From assembly GCA_003427395.1 (NCBI GenBank), contig BFEA01000030.1:4864356-4898659 (forward strand): 34,304 nucleotides of DNA. The letters run 5' to 3'. A program made the translations under genes and the position numbers. The notes under the pieces are model-generated. The model was not told the origin of the DNA. It did no database searches and saw only the letters and a list, made by a program, of their open reading frames with translations. This document shows, piece after piece, positions 11,307 through 21,460 of the stretch. This stretch comes from Chara braunii. Taxonomy: Eukaryota > Streptophyta > Charophyceae > Charales > Characeae. Every line of letters starts with the position of its first letter. Position 1 is the stretch's first letter.

Positions 11307-11990
11307 CTACGCCAAGACGTCAGTAACAATCCTCTTTACTCCCGGGGTCCCAGAAGCGGTCGCATCTCTCTCCTTTCGCTTCTGTCTTTGCAGGCATACC
11401 TGACGTTGCTCCACCTGGTCCAAACATCCAACTTCCACCCCTCTGTCAATGGTGGCCCAGGTGAGCTTGGTGCTACCCCTTCTATGTCTCGTCAGCTCGA
11501 CGGTCTCCGATGCCGTGAGTAGCCCCAGGAAGATGGCGCACTGTACCTCCTCCGAAATCCCATGGACCTTCCGCGCCCTCTTCTTGAACTCTTGGACAAA
11601 AGCCCCTATCGTCGTAAAAGCCTCCTTGTTCATTGCCTCAAGGTCTGCAGTGGTCAATAGTCCATCTCCCAGGCGGTACTTCCTTTGCATTCCCTCTTTG
11701 AATCTTTCCCAGCTACCTTGGGTTGCATCTATAACTTTCTTCACTTCTGGGTGGTAGCTGTGGAGGACATACTGAAGGATGCGTTGAAACTTTACAACGT
11801 CCGACCACCCGACCAGAGCTTGTTCCACCCGCTCCAGCCATTCTGAGACTCTTTCCCCACAAAAATGGAAGGTATCGACCTTGGGGATATTGCTTGGATT
11901 CCTTTCATGCCGGTCGATGGCCGCGATGAGGTCATCGAGCGTCAAGCCCTTCTTAGGTGCACCCGATGCGCCGCTTGTCTCAGGCATCAT
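11307..11990 (-). pseudogene. gag: Gag capsid region, start of gag-pol
   Basis: The start ATG is at 11990, about 290 bases downstream of the primer-binding site, which is the normal place for gag. The 227-residue ORF contains a retrotrans_gag-like block: VDTFHFCGERVSEWLERVEQ, then SWERFKEGMQRKYRLGDG, then FVQEFKKRARKVHGISEE and CAIFLGLLTASE. These fit the capsid signature of Ty3/gypsy (W..F...F...Y, then a helix pair). Gag assembles the virus-like particle in related elements. The ORF stops at TAG 11307-11309, but the same frame stays open beyond it, so the stop is a lesion or a readthrough site. A lesion is more likely given the other breaks. Confidence 0.85.
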
Positions 11991-12278
11991 GACAGCCTCT
12001 TCTTTTCAAGTTCCCTGACAAGAAAAAACAAGCACATCCCCTTATTTAATCACTACACATCGACCGGTCTATTCCATCCCTTAGTACTTACTTTACCCAA
12101 ATGTTAACACGATCGTCCCTCATACTTCCCTTAACTTAGGTAGGTAAAACTTCCTCACCTATACCTAGTCACTCATTTCTTTTTTTCTTACCCTCTCATC
12201 ATTCCTTTATGCCTTTTTCCCATTCACTTCTCATACCCGGATGTCGTTCTACCAGGGACAGCGGTAGGCTTTCCGCTA
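11991..12278 (-). other. Non-coding leader between primer-binding site and gag
   Basis: This is the stretch between the primer-binding site and the gag ATG. It is pyrimidine-rich on the plus strand (purine-rich on the sense strand). No ORF or clear structure is recognised in it. Confidence 0.6.
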
Positions 12279-12296
12279 TCCCCTGCAACGGCGCCA
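12279..12296 (-). promoter_or_regulatory. Primer-binding site for tRNA-Asp
   Basis: The minus strand reads TGGCGCCGTTGCAGGGGA. This matches the complement of the 3' end of plant tRNA-Asp(GUC), which ends CCCCGGCAACGGCGCCA, with one mismatch (A for C). The tRNA identity is from memory of plant tRNA-Asp and of gypsy elements using this site. It lies two bases from the LTR end (TGTCG on the plus strand at 12299), which fixes both the element's orientation and the LTR boundary. Confidence 0.88.
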
Positions 12297-12824
12297 CCTG
12301 TCGTGTGCATCGGTCCGGCACCGCACCAGGGCAACGCGGAACCCTCCCGGCCGCGTCACGCAGGAGTTGGTTAACAATCCTTCGTCGCGAATATGCATGG
12401 AGCGTCCATAAGCCGCTCTGGCCGAGTGCGCCAGCCATACCTCTCGCGAGCCCCTACGATAGGATAGGGCCTACACGAGGCACAACTTACCTACACCTTA
12501 CGGGAGTTGTCACCTCCCTTCGGTGGGCGTATCCCCGCCGAGCTACCAGTCCACAGTACGAAAGCTAATCTGTTGCAATCGCAGAGGTGGACCAGCCGAA
12601 GGCGTTTCTCGTTCGCTGTAGCATACGGGGGTACGCGCGTAATACGCCTCTATCGGACCCATACGCGAACCGGCATCATGGGGGCTGAAGTCCCAAGCGC
12701 GGCTCGTCGTCGGTCGACTAGGACGCATCCCACACACCACGCGCATACCACTTTACGAACACAATAATAAAACCCACACACACATATACGAGGCAACACA
12801 ATATAAACAATGCGACAACGCTCG

Positions 12825-13870
12825 TAGCCCCTCGGTAGCCGCCCCATAACTTTTTGATACGGAAATCGGATAGGTGTCACGCGCGAGACTTAATATAAAT
12901 TCTTGCGGACATAGGGCACACTCATATCGACTTGCTATGCAAAACGTACGCAAGCGGTCACAATGATGGCAGGCCATGTGGTACCACAACTCACGTGGTC
13001 CGCATTAATCGCGAGGGTCGCATTCGACACTCAAGTGTCGGCTGACACGCGCCTTGAGGGTTAATCTCTCGACGTTGGACAACCGCCATGCGCGGTTGAA
13101 GACCACACCCTCTTCTGCACCCTGTGTAGAGGGGTTGAGTAGACAGCTTTGAGCTGTCGTGGCGGTCGAACATCAAGGGGTTTGACTTTGACGGCTGCCG
13201 AGGACTATAACGTCCAACTATAAAAAACTCCAAAGAGCAAACGATAAGGAATAGGCCGAACGCTCCCCGCTTAGTACACAAAATCATAGCCCTGGGGTAC
13301 CCTCCCTCTTTCGCGCGGCGTTGGCGGCCTATAACAATTTCAAACATTCGCCCATATGTGTCGGTCCCCTTGTAATCCCATAACTTTTACACACTAGGGC
13401 GGTAGGACGTCGCGCGCGGGATTTTAGTATAAAGTCGCGCAGCCGAGGGCCTATCTTATACCAACCCGCAATGCAGGCGTCGCATGCAGTCGCAACGATG
13501 GCGTACTATGTAGTGCCCATAGTCAGGCGGTCCCTCGTGGATCCGGGTACCGCTTATGACACTCAAGTGTCAGACTCGAGGTGCCGTGAGGATCTAATCC
13601 TTCACGACATTGCACGACTGAACGAATAGTCGTGCAGCCGTCGCGAGACCTCTGTCCTTTGGTCTAAGCGTCTCGATAGGCAAGGCAAATAGGCTCTGCG
13701 TGAGGGAAAACCCCTTTCCTGTAGAGCCTAGGGCTTGGGATGTCCTCGACAAGGACCTCGAATCCCGGCCCAGGACTAACGTCCGACTAAGAAAATATTT
13801 TAAGAAGTAAAACAAATGAAAGGGAAGGGTCTTCCCTACGCCTCTTAGTGTTAACCCCTGAGTAGGCTTT
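12825..13870. repeat. Diverged tandem duplication of about 533 bp inside the LTR
   Basis: Two units are aligned by landmarks about 532-534 bases apart: CCATAACTTTT at 12844 and 13378; GACACTCAAGTGTC at 13026-13039 and 13558-13571; and a hairpin at 13080-13098 (CAACCG/CGGTTG) and 13611-13636 (TGCACGACT/AGTCGTGCA). Both units also hold a GGACTA..ACGTCC hairpin (about 13202 and 13773). The sequence between landmarks has diverged heavily. Confidence 0.65.
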
Positions 13871-14467
13871 TAATACGGGACCCTTTAGCCAATGCAAATA
13901 TTCATCCCAAGTATACTCTAAAACCTACATTTCGAACCTTTCCTCTCTCGATTCCGTTTGGAAACGAGCGAGATAGTCGTTTCCTCCTTGTTGTCTTCGT
14001 CACTCTCACCATAGCCTGACGCACCCACTTATCTTTGCCCCTCCTATTCTACTCCCTCTCTCCCAAATCCGCCCACAGAATCGGGGTCGCGAGCACCAAA
14101 AACCCCGATCTAGCACTTTTCCCCGCCCGATTCTATCAAGAATCGAGCGAGGTAAGTGCTTCTCCCCTCCGTCATGTCCATCTTCTCCCCCTTCAACGTT
14201 GAATGCACCTGGCGCCGCCCGCGTCCAGGTTCATTTCCTTCTCTTCATCATCCCCCGTCGCTCTCCGCCCACCTCGCCGTTGCTCCCGTCACAGCGCTCT
14301 CCCTCCCTGCGCTGCCACCTACCCCGCTCTCCCCTCCGCTTGGCTCTTCGCTTTTTGTTACTCCGCTCCGCTATCCGCCTCACTGCGCCCGCGGCTGCTA
14401 GCCCAGTCCACCGGAGCTGTCACCCGTCGCACAACCTTTCACCGCGTGGTCCGACAGCCCCCACCTC

Positions 14468-14902
14468 TTAAAGAAAACTTTGGCTGTCGACCTGCCCTTG
14501 TTTTATACTTGTTACCGGTGCCGCGGCCCATGCCATCCTGCCCTGTATCGTTCCAATCTTAATAGATGTCCTGAAGGACTTTACACTGACCAGCGCCTGC
14601 CCGACAGCCAGCCGGCCTGAGCGCCCTTCGGGGGGAACCAGATACTGGACGGTTTGATTAGTCTTTGCCCCTATACCTACCGCCTTCACCCGAATATAAC
14701 GCACTGTCATTTCCGCTGCCTTTGGACTGACGGTTGGGCCAAATACAGACAAAGTGACCAGGTGTTCTATTTGGGGTAGGGTGGTAATCCAACAACCGAT
14801 TGGCACATCGGTATGCCGCGGCCCCTCTCCGTTTCTTTGTCCTAACCCTGTAAGCATCCGGCGCAGTACTGGGCTAGATTCGTCTGTTTCTCGTGTTGGC
14901 AC
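14468..14902 (-). CDS. Unrecognised 144-residue ORF in the LTR, sense orientation
   Basis: This is the longest ORF I see in the LTR on the element's sense strand. The protein starts MPTRETDESSPVLRR and has mixed, non-repetitive composition with a few hydrophobic stretches, but no motif, signal peptide or family I recognise. It lies about 2.2 kb from the primer-binding site, with the tandem 533-bp units between. GC-rich sequence yields such ORFs by chance, so it may be non-coding. Confidence 0.2.
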   Translation of the reverse strand: MPTRETDESSPVLRRMLTGLGQRNGEGPRHTDVPIGCWITTLPQIEHLVTLSVFGPTVSPKAAEMTVRYIRVKAVGIGAKTNQTVQYLVPPEGRSGRLAVGQALVSVKSFRTSIKIGTIQGRMAWAAAPVTSIKQGQVDSQSFL

Positions 14903-16037
14903 AACGCTTCACTCGGTCCCTCTCTGCTACCCGTAATGCAGGTCGTCACCCATAGCGCATTGTTTCTCAGTCGTGCCCTGCCTTAGCGGATGTCTAGAAG
15001 GACTTAGGCCTCACGACAGCCTCGAGGTGGCACCCTCGGCCTGACCGCAGCCTGGGCAGACCCAGGCAATTCAGAGTACCGGGTCCCGCCCATTCGGCAT
15101 CGAGCGAGGTTTGTATTTCAACAGTTCATGGGTGTACCTCACTAGGCTAGGCTCGTGGGTGCCTGCCGCACCCACAGCACTACGAAAACAGTTTGTAATT
15201 GCACTTCAGGAGTATGTGATCCAGCCTTAGGCCCGACATCGCGCCCCAGAGCGAAACGCGAGTAGACAAAAATAAGGAGGGGATTTAAAAGGATAAAAAA
15301 AATAATAAAACTAGAACGGGAAAATTAACGGGCGTCCCTACAGATCATGCCCATCCATAAAACCAGAGGGGGGTAGCCCCGCCGGGCCCTCACCCCCATT
15401 ATTCCCTTCCGCGACGCTCCGCGGCGGTTGCTGCGCCGATGCCCGCTAACCTCGATCCCCGAACCTCCGTATCGTCAACCCAATGCCGTAACCTGTAGGG
15501 CTAAGCCCAAGCCAGATACCAGCGCCCGCAGAGTACCATACAACACGGTGTGGCGCGGCGCTTTGGGCCAACAAACCTGCTGCGCAGCTCCCAGTGCCCG
15601 CGCCAGCTTGCTTATACCATGCCATAATTGCCCCCGCGCGGCATCCTACGACATCCTGCTCACCGCACGAAATCGCGTCGTTATTGCCGATGCCGTCGTC
15701 GGGGTCGTTCTCCGCACGCGCACTCGACTCGGTCAAATGTACCAATCAAAAGAAAATATCCTTAATTCTTGCTTAATCAAAAATAAATAAATAATAATAA
15801 TATCACCAAGCAAAACGACCGAGGTCCAGACCGGCTTTACGATCAACAACAGAAAAGAATCACGAGCGCCTTAAACCTGCGCGCCCACGCACTCGCTATT
15901 GTGGTCAACTACCTAGTCAACGCAATTATTGACGCAGCCGCGCTTAGCGCGGTATACTGAAACTCTAGACCAAAACTATTTTTTGTCACTTGCAAAAACC
16001 AGGGCGGATACCCTTGTAAGGGTATTCGCGTCGACAA

Positions 16038-18142
16038 CGGATACTGGGAGTGCGGCTTACAACGTTGGGCCCCCCGCTCGACCACGGAGCCTCCCTGGTG
16101 GAGGAGGCCCTCAGAAGAATGGCTAGGTGGAGGGGACTGCATACCTTGATAGTGGGAAGGGCGTTAACCCTCAACACTGCGATCTTCTCAGCTAAAGAAG
16201 AATGCTGACCGATCCCGCCTGAACAACTTTGGAGGTTGAGAAGGGCTGCAACTGCATCTGTGTGGAAAAATGACCATGAGGACCCCACATTCCTGTCCAG
16301 AGTGGCGTGGGACAGTATTGCCCAACCGAGATCGAAAGGGGGGTTGGCGATCTTGGAACCGCAAGACCAACTAAAAGCGCTGTCCTTTAAAATCATCACC
16401 CGCTTGTTGATAGGGAATGATATTTTATGGGCTCCTTATGCCCACATCCAAATTGCAAACCTTGTTCCCGCCTCCCCTTTGGAAAAACAAGTTCACCCGC
16501 TGCAATGGTTGACCAATCCAGCATGGCCGATCCCGAGACCAAACGCATCAACAGCTCTCCCTCTCAAACAGGTCCAAACAAGAAGAGACATCTCCAACAA
16601 CCCGCTGTGGCCCAACATGCTGAAACTGTGGAGAGAGATGGGACCTCAACGCATACCCCCCCCCCTGAGATGGCATGAGATCGTGAGGCAACCACTATTC
16701 GGTAACCCGTTCATATGTGATGATCAAGGGAAGCCATTTCAGTTGTTGAACCGATCACATTGGAGACAGTGGGTAGGCAAAGGAGTCTTTACTGTGGGGG
16801 ATATTTGGGATTTCCTACGGGGAGCATGGAAAACTGCTGACCAAATGAAGGACCGGCTAAAATATGTCAGACACAGACAACATAACCTGGATTACCTCTG
16901 TGAGGCCATACCCCTTGCATGGATCCTCCCCCTGAGAAATGACCCCACGATAGAACAGGGGAACTGGGTTGTTCAGTGACCCAGGACTGAGCCCCCAGGT
17001 CTGATTAGCAAGGTGACACACGTCACGCCTCTGACAGCCCAATTGCAGGCATACGACATTACTTCCCCGGGCGCTGTGTGCTCTGCGCTGTGAAGAAATG
17101 AGGAGCGGGACACAGTCCAGAATTAGGCAAGCCTGGCTAGGATACGGGTGTTTGAAGAGACTGACCAATCCCACTTTGTGTTCCAACCGTCCTCCCCTAT
17201 TTCGGTGCTCCCTTTTGACCCGGCTGAATGGCAATGGCCTCAGAATGGAGCCGCTGCCCCCGTCAAACCATGGGATTACACGGTCAAACAGGGATACCGT
17301 GTCATACATAAAACGCAGTCTACAAGAGTGACGGTGCAAAAGAGGTGGGAAAAAGATTCTATTCTGCCGCCAAAGGACCTGGCTGACTTCAAATGAACCC
17401 GATATTCTCACCTAATGCCAACGTCTCACTGGGCCCTCCAATGACAGATATTATATCGTTGTCTGCCTACCCCAGATTGGCTAGTTTCGCGGACTGATCT
17501 GAAGCAGAAAGGCCTCCTCTCTCCCATCTGTAGCTACTGCGATTGGTTCTCCCAACCCTCCCGGGCTACTTTGGAATATTGCTTGTTAGGGTGCCCTATG
17601 GCCACCCAGATCTGGAGATGGTGGGATGGGGCCTGGACGGCCCTCACAGGCTCACAATTTCCATGGGACCTGAAACTCCTACTCCTGGGAAATCCGACCA
17701 CCCCCCGTGCGGACTGGTCCCCTTATGAGAGGAACCTGTTCCACATAATAAGACTGGAGCTCCTCATGCTCGCATGGAGGGTGCGCTGCTAATTCGAACG
17801 AAAGCAGCACACTTTCACTGGCCCCCACGCGAAGGAGCACCTGTCGCAGTACCTGGTAAGGAGGATAAGAGCAGCATGGAATCACACCAAACAACAAATC
17901 AGAAAAATAAAGGAGGACCCGATCCTCACCGTAACACAAAAACAAAACAAGGAGCAGAAACTGACGACTGCTTTCACTGACGAATGGCTGGGCCTGCAGA
18001 GAGCTATGGCGGACCTTCAGGGTCCCCACCTGCAATGGAAGAACTGGAGGATGGACGAACACGTTTGGCCCCTTAAACCTCACTCCCATTTCAGGATCCC
18101 GTTTGCAGCAGCTCCCCCCTCTTTTGTCCTTCTCCCGCAATG
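16038..18142 (+). pseudogene. LINE copy 1 ORF2, C-terminal part (RT tail, zf-RVT)
   Basis: The fragment stays in one frame for about 700 codons, with nonsense changes but no clear frameshift. It covers the region after the RT core (WRGLHTLIVGRALTLNTAIF, PRSKGGLAILEPQ, GVFTVGDIWDF) and the zf-RVT domain (WDYTVKQGYRVIH, RCLPTPDWLVSRT, then CSYC and EYCLLGC zinc ligands). It closes at FRIPFAAAPPSFVLLP. Stops lie at 16206, 16977, 17092, 17124, 17394, 17442 and 17790. Five of these (16206, 16977, 17124, 17394, 17442) align with Trp in a sister copy. Confidence 0.85.
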
Positions 18143-18830
18143 AACACGTGAGTGCTCAACTTCCCCCCCCACCCCCCACAACCCACCTTCTGCCCTTCCC
18201 TCTGCCCCCCCTCCCTGCCACCTACTGTCACCGCAGGAGGATTGGTGAAGGATTGGTGAAGGTATGACTGCTGAGGAACTGCAGGAAGTGACTCGACGAA
18301 AGATAGCAGCCGAAAGCAGTTGGAGACACAATGACAAACGGAAGGGTTTGGGTCGCTGTAACTGGGCACCGGCTGATACATTTGAAGGACACGGTGACGA
18401 TCTGCTTATTCCTCAGCTGATAATCTTCAGACCTGACAGATGACACACAGATCACAACTTCCCAAACCAGGGGACTGCAGAGGGTCTACGGTTGGGCTGG
18501 GAGGGTTTCGATCACTGTGACTGGGGACCGCCGGATGCATCTGAAGGACATGGTGGGGAGACATGGTGGGGAGTGATGATCTGCTTGGTTCTCAGACCTG
18601 ATGGATCACACACAGGGCACAATTCCCCGAACCAGGGGACCGCAGAGGATCAACGGTTGGACGGCAGCATCCGGAGGACTGTAAGTGGAGCGAAGGCCGA
18701 CAGGATCTCCGGATCATGCGAACCATATACAGAGCTCAATCATGGACATACAGAGGGTTAAGGGTTTAGGNNTTAAATAAGGGTTTCAATTAACATTTAC
18801 TTCACATTTTAAATAACTTATTTAGGGGGC
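18143..18830 (+). repeat. LINE copy 1 3' UTR with two-unit tandem repeat
   Basis: Two roughly 160-base units (about 18341-18498 and 18502-18662) share the order GGGTTT, ACTGGG, TGAAGGACA, GATCTGCTT, CAGACCTGA, CACACAG, CAGGGGAC and CGGTTGG. A polypyrimidine C-rich block (18160-18230) precedes them. A telomere-like GGGTTAAGGGTTTAGG run with NN follows at 18755-18772. Confidence 0.65.
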
Positions 18831-18978
18831 TGCATAATAGGGCTGGTCAAAACAAACAGTGCTCCACAAGGGAAGGGTAACATCAACAGCCCTGAGGGAA
18901 GGGGGTTTTGGTTTTTAGCGATTTTTGGCCATGGCCCAGGAAATGCAACAGCAAAACTTTGTATTTCAAGATGTACAA

Positions 18979-19136
18979 AGGGATGCTGGACCCGGTTTCC
19001 AGCAGGTGCCGCTCCCCACCAATAGATGGAGCAGCCCGACAGATAAGCCCTCAATCTTGACGGTTCTCTCACCACCGTCGGGATAGTGGGCTTCCGCAGA
19101 GGCTATTCTTCGAAAAAAAAAAAAAAAAAAAAAAAA
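18979..19136 (+). repeat. Retroposon 3' tail A: hairpins plus poly(A)
   Basis: Hairpin GCTGGA (18985-18990), 7-base loop CCCGGTT, TCCAGC (18998-19003). It is followed by GCTCC...GGAGC (19011-19032) and two crossing pairs, CCCGAC 19035-19040 with GTCGGG 19077-19082 and AAGCCC 19045-19050 with GGGCTT 19088-19093, then A24. The first 57 bases match the tail at 25579-25635. Confidence 0.7.
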
Positions 19137-20320
19137 GGAGGACCAACGTCAGGGTTGAAGGTTGATGCATTGCGGTAACGCAATGCTAACGAGTGTCGCC
19201 AGGGGGGGCAATGTCTGGGCAACGGGGGATTGCGTTGGTGTCGCCGCAACGAAGGCGGCGCTGTGTCAGAACTTGTTGGTGGGGTGGCGGCGCGTGGAGG
19301 AGGAAGGCGCAAGGGCGCTACGGGGGACACGTGCTGAGGGGCACGGCCATGCTCCTGCCATGGGCCAGTCCCGACTGACGGGAGTCAGTAATCCTGGTTG
19401 ACTGTGGAGGGATAGGAGAGTGATGTAGGGACAGTCAGCGGGCGGGATCTGGACGGCGCTGTTATACAAGAATTATCAACCAATCAGGGGCGCAGTCCCC
19501 TGGTTTCAGACACGGAACCCAAAAGTTGGGAGAGGATTTCGACCGAGCTTGGTGATGCTGATTGAAGTGCTTGGTGTATACCTGATCGACGGTGGAATGG
19601 AAGGTTGGGGTGTTTGGCATCGACATTTGGGGTGTTGTGCCTGTGTTTGGGACGACGGATCGACTGATTACGCTCCTCCCTTGCTATTGGCACGTTGGTG
19701 CTGTCGGATGACATGTTTTGGCCCGCTTTTTGGAGTTGAGTAGAATTGCACGTGAGCCCACAGGTTGGTGACCCTGTTTTAGTTACGTCGCCAACGTTCT
19801 GTTCATCGGTGGAAGGATATGGATTGCAGTTTGGCTTCACATGGTTTTGTCGTCGTTTGTGTTTCTAGCTAATTAGGTGTATAGCCTCTACTTCTGGGCT
19901 TAACTAGGGGGGAGGAGAAAATGATAATCGGGTCGGATTTGTTGACGTATTGTAATTTGGGTTACTTTTTTGTCGCCTGTTGAATTGGAGATACATAATT
20001 ACGGAGCTGGTGGCCGTCGTGGAAATTTAAAGGGATACTAATCAGAACACTGGGGAATGGTAATCTGATAGGGGGAAGGAAAGTTAGTTTGGTTTTAATT
20101 GGTTTTATATGCTAAGTTAGTTTAGTTTAGACAGACGGTGATTGTGGAGTAATTAGGGGATACTAAGTCTAGTAGTGCTAGATTCGATTTTTTTCGAAAT
20201 GCATTTGCTTTCGAATGACATGTTAGTGGCAGCTAGGGTTTAAGCAACGTTGCCTGATTTCTTGGCTGCAGTCGGGGATGGGATTGGTCGGGAGTGCTTT
20301 TTGCAGCCCTGTATGGCTGC
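19137..20320. other. Unassigned sequence, no gene recognised
   Basis: No recognisable coding region lies on either strand; the longest ORFs (for example minus strand 19484-19840) have no family features. It begins with a perfect hairpin, GCATTGCG (19167-19174), loop GTAA (a GNRA-type tetraloop in RNA), CGCAATGC (19179-19186). It then has a GC-rich, CpG-rich stretch (19190-19340) containing a CACGTG. The remainder is AT-rich plain sequence. Confidence 0.5.
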
Positions 20321-20501
20321 GGGTTATATGTAAGGGACGCCAGATCCGTTTTCTGGCATATAATGGAATGATTATTTTTTTTTTTAAATAATAGAAAAAC
20401 AATAAAAAATTCCAAGGCTTAAAACGGAAAGAAAAGAAAAGAAAAGAAAAGAAAAGAAAAGAAAAGAAAAGAAAAGAAAAGAAAGAAAAAAAAAAAAAAA
20501 A
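20303..20501 (+). repeat. Orphan retroposon 3' tail C with (GAAAA)10 and poly(A)
   Basis: Hairpin GCCAGA (20339-20344), loop TCCGTTT, TCTGGC (20352-20357), in the same context (AGGGACGC) as tails A and B. An upstream hairpin is GCAGCC/GGCTGC (about 20303-20320). A (GAAAA)10 array at 20431-20480 and A17 at 20485-20501 follow. No LINE coding sequence precedes it, so it may be a SINE or a heavily truncated LINE. Confidence 0.55.
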
Positions 20502-20642
20502 GAGGACCAAAAATATTATAGTAGAGATTTTGCTATATTTACTTGGGTGACAATGAGCCTTGTAAATCTGCAAAGTTGAGTTGTTAAACCACCGCTACCT
20601 TTCCCATATGTCGGCCACGGGCATCTAGTAGCCTACTCCTGA

Positions 20643-20900
20643 AAAATAGTCTTTGTGCATCGAGTCCCGCTGGTTCTTAACGAAAAGAGACCGGTGGTGC
20701 ACATATTCACAAAAACCTTGCAGATGGAGGTTTTGGCAGCTGGGAGACCGGAGACAGCATCTGGTAGACTCCACTGGCTGGACTTCTTCGACGACTTCTT
20801 GGACTCTGAAGGAAACCTTCGTGACAGCTTCAAGCTTGATGGCACCCATTTAAGTCCCTGATACGCTGAGTTGCTGAGAAGAGAATTGTTGCAATTCTAA
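20643..20900 (+). pseudogene. SGNH/GDSL-type hydrolase, C-terminal exon remnant
   Basis: The open stretch after a stop at 20640-20642 encodes RLHWLDFFDDFLDSEGN, then a segment ending LDGTHLSP. It next meets TGA (20859-20861), and the same frame continues YAELLRRELLQF to TAA at 20898-20900. D-G-T-H-L-S followed by a Y-x-x-L helix is the block V signature of SGNH hydrolases, with catalytic Asp and His; the preceding LDFFDDFL(D)xxGNLR is usual for the lipase_GDSL_2 type. The block I Ser motif is not in the window's visible frame, so this is one exon or a fragment. The TGA replaces the usual Gly (SPGY). It could be a decayed host gene. Confidence 0.45.
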
Positions 20901-21418
20901 TACTCAAGAGTACTGCTTTAACGATGGCATCCGCCAGTAATCATGCAAGGGAAGTGTTTCTCGGCACAAATAACGAATGCGATGATTGTGTACAAGGATG
21001 CACTGGTGGCTACGAGGTGGAAATCGATACAAGGTGGGAAATTCCCATGTACAGTCGAGGTATGATTATGTTCCTTGGTTTCATACTGCTGCTGGTGAGA
21101 TGGCGCTCCTTAGCATTCCTGTAGTCCCCCCAAGTCCATCCAATGATGGTCCACGATGTGCCGCTGACAACAAAGATCTCAGATGGATCATGGCAGCAAC
21201 AGCAACAACAGTAGAAGCTTCAATGAGTCTGAAGGCACAAATCGATCTCGCAGATACACAGAGGATAAACAGCTCTTTAAGGCCCTCTATGAGAGTGCAC
21301 TAAAAAGGAGGCGAAGTTGGAGGAAGAAGCGTCAGAATGAAGGAGGAAGGCCACTACACAGGGCCATGAGGATGTGACGCTGGAAGTAGAAATGGACCCA
21401 ATCAACTAGAGCACTCCC
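20901..21418 (+). other. Short ORFs of unknown nature
   Basis: Three overlapping plus-strand ORFs (20924-21124, 20986-21303, 21183-21377) lie directly after the hydrolase remnant. The last one has a basic C-terminus (ALKRRRSWRKKRQNEGG). None has recognisable domains. They could be exonic remnants of a neighbouring gene or chance ORFs. Confidence 0.2.
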
Positions 21419-21460
21419 AACCATGGTCCAGTCTGTGATGGTGTTCATCGATGACGTGGT

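Larger units (their letters stand above)
1..16036 (-). mobile_element. Ty3/gypsy LTR retrotransposon, degenerate, long LTRs, extends past left edge
   Basis: The element reads on the minus strand: 5' LTR (12299-16036), primer-binding site, gag, protease, RT, RNase H, integrase, an extra gag-like ORF, a non-coding 3' stretch and the start of the 3' LTR (713-1). RT-RNase H-integrase order places it in Ty3/gypsy. The right boundary is set by three coinciding signals: homology between the LTR copies stops there, the terminus is CGACA matching the TGTCG at the other LTR end, and LINE ORF2 coding sequence starts within two bases. At least seven in-frame stops and several frameshifts make it non-autonomous. 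The LTR copies look only about three-quarters identical by eye outside the terminal 50 bp, so the insertion is old, or the left LTR belongs to a related element. Confidence 0.85.
12299..16036 (-). repeat. 5' LTR, about 3.7 kb
   Basis: The boundaries are TGTCG at 12299 (two bases from the primer-binding site) and CGACA at 16036, which form a short terminal inverted repeat. About 730 bases at the right end can be compared with the other LTR; the rest of the length is inferred and could include a nested insertion. The U3 terminus carries a near-perfect palindrome (16004-16029). TATA-like sequences on the minus strand occur in two tandem units (TTTATATTAAG, complement near 12888-12898; CTTTATACTA near 13432-13441). 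The sense-strand ORF at 14468-14902 is listed separately. Confidence 0.75.
16037..19136 (+). mobile_element. LINE copy 1, interrupted on its 5' side by the LTR element
   Basis: The copy resumes at the LTR end in the middle of ORF2 (RILGVRLTTLGPPLD, matching RILGVWLTAMGPPLD of the copy at 25850-32500). It runs through the ORF2 C-terminus to about 18142 and then a long 3' UTR. The 3' UTR contains a two-unit tandem repeat and a GGGTTTA-rich stretch (18749-18786). It ends with hairpins and A24 (19113-19136). The upstream half must lie left of the window beyond the 3' LTR. Assignment of 18790-19136 to this LINE rests on the similar tail of LINE copy 2. Confidence 0.75.

Noticed and set aside
11007-11309. 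Programmed stop readthrough between gag and pol
   Set aside because: Two stops (TAG 11307, TGA 11007) lie in the same frame within gag itself, and many more follow in pol, so they look like lesions rather than a regulated signal.
19190-19340. Promoter or CpG island of a host gene, with CACGTG
   Set aside because: No downstream start, exon or splice pattern can be supported; only base composition points that way.
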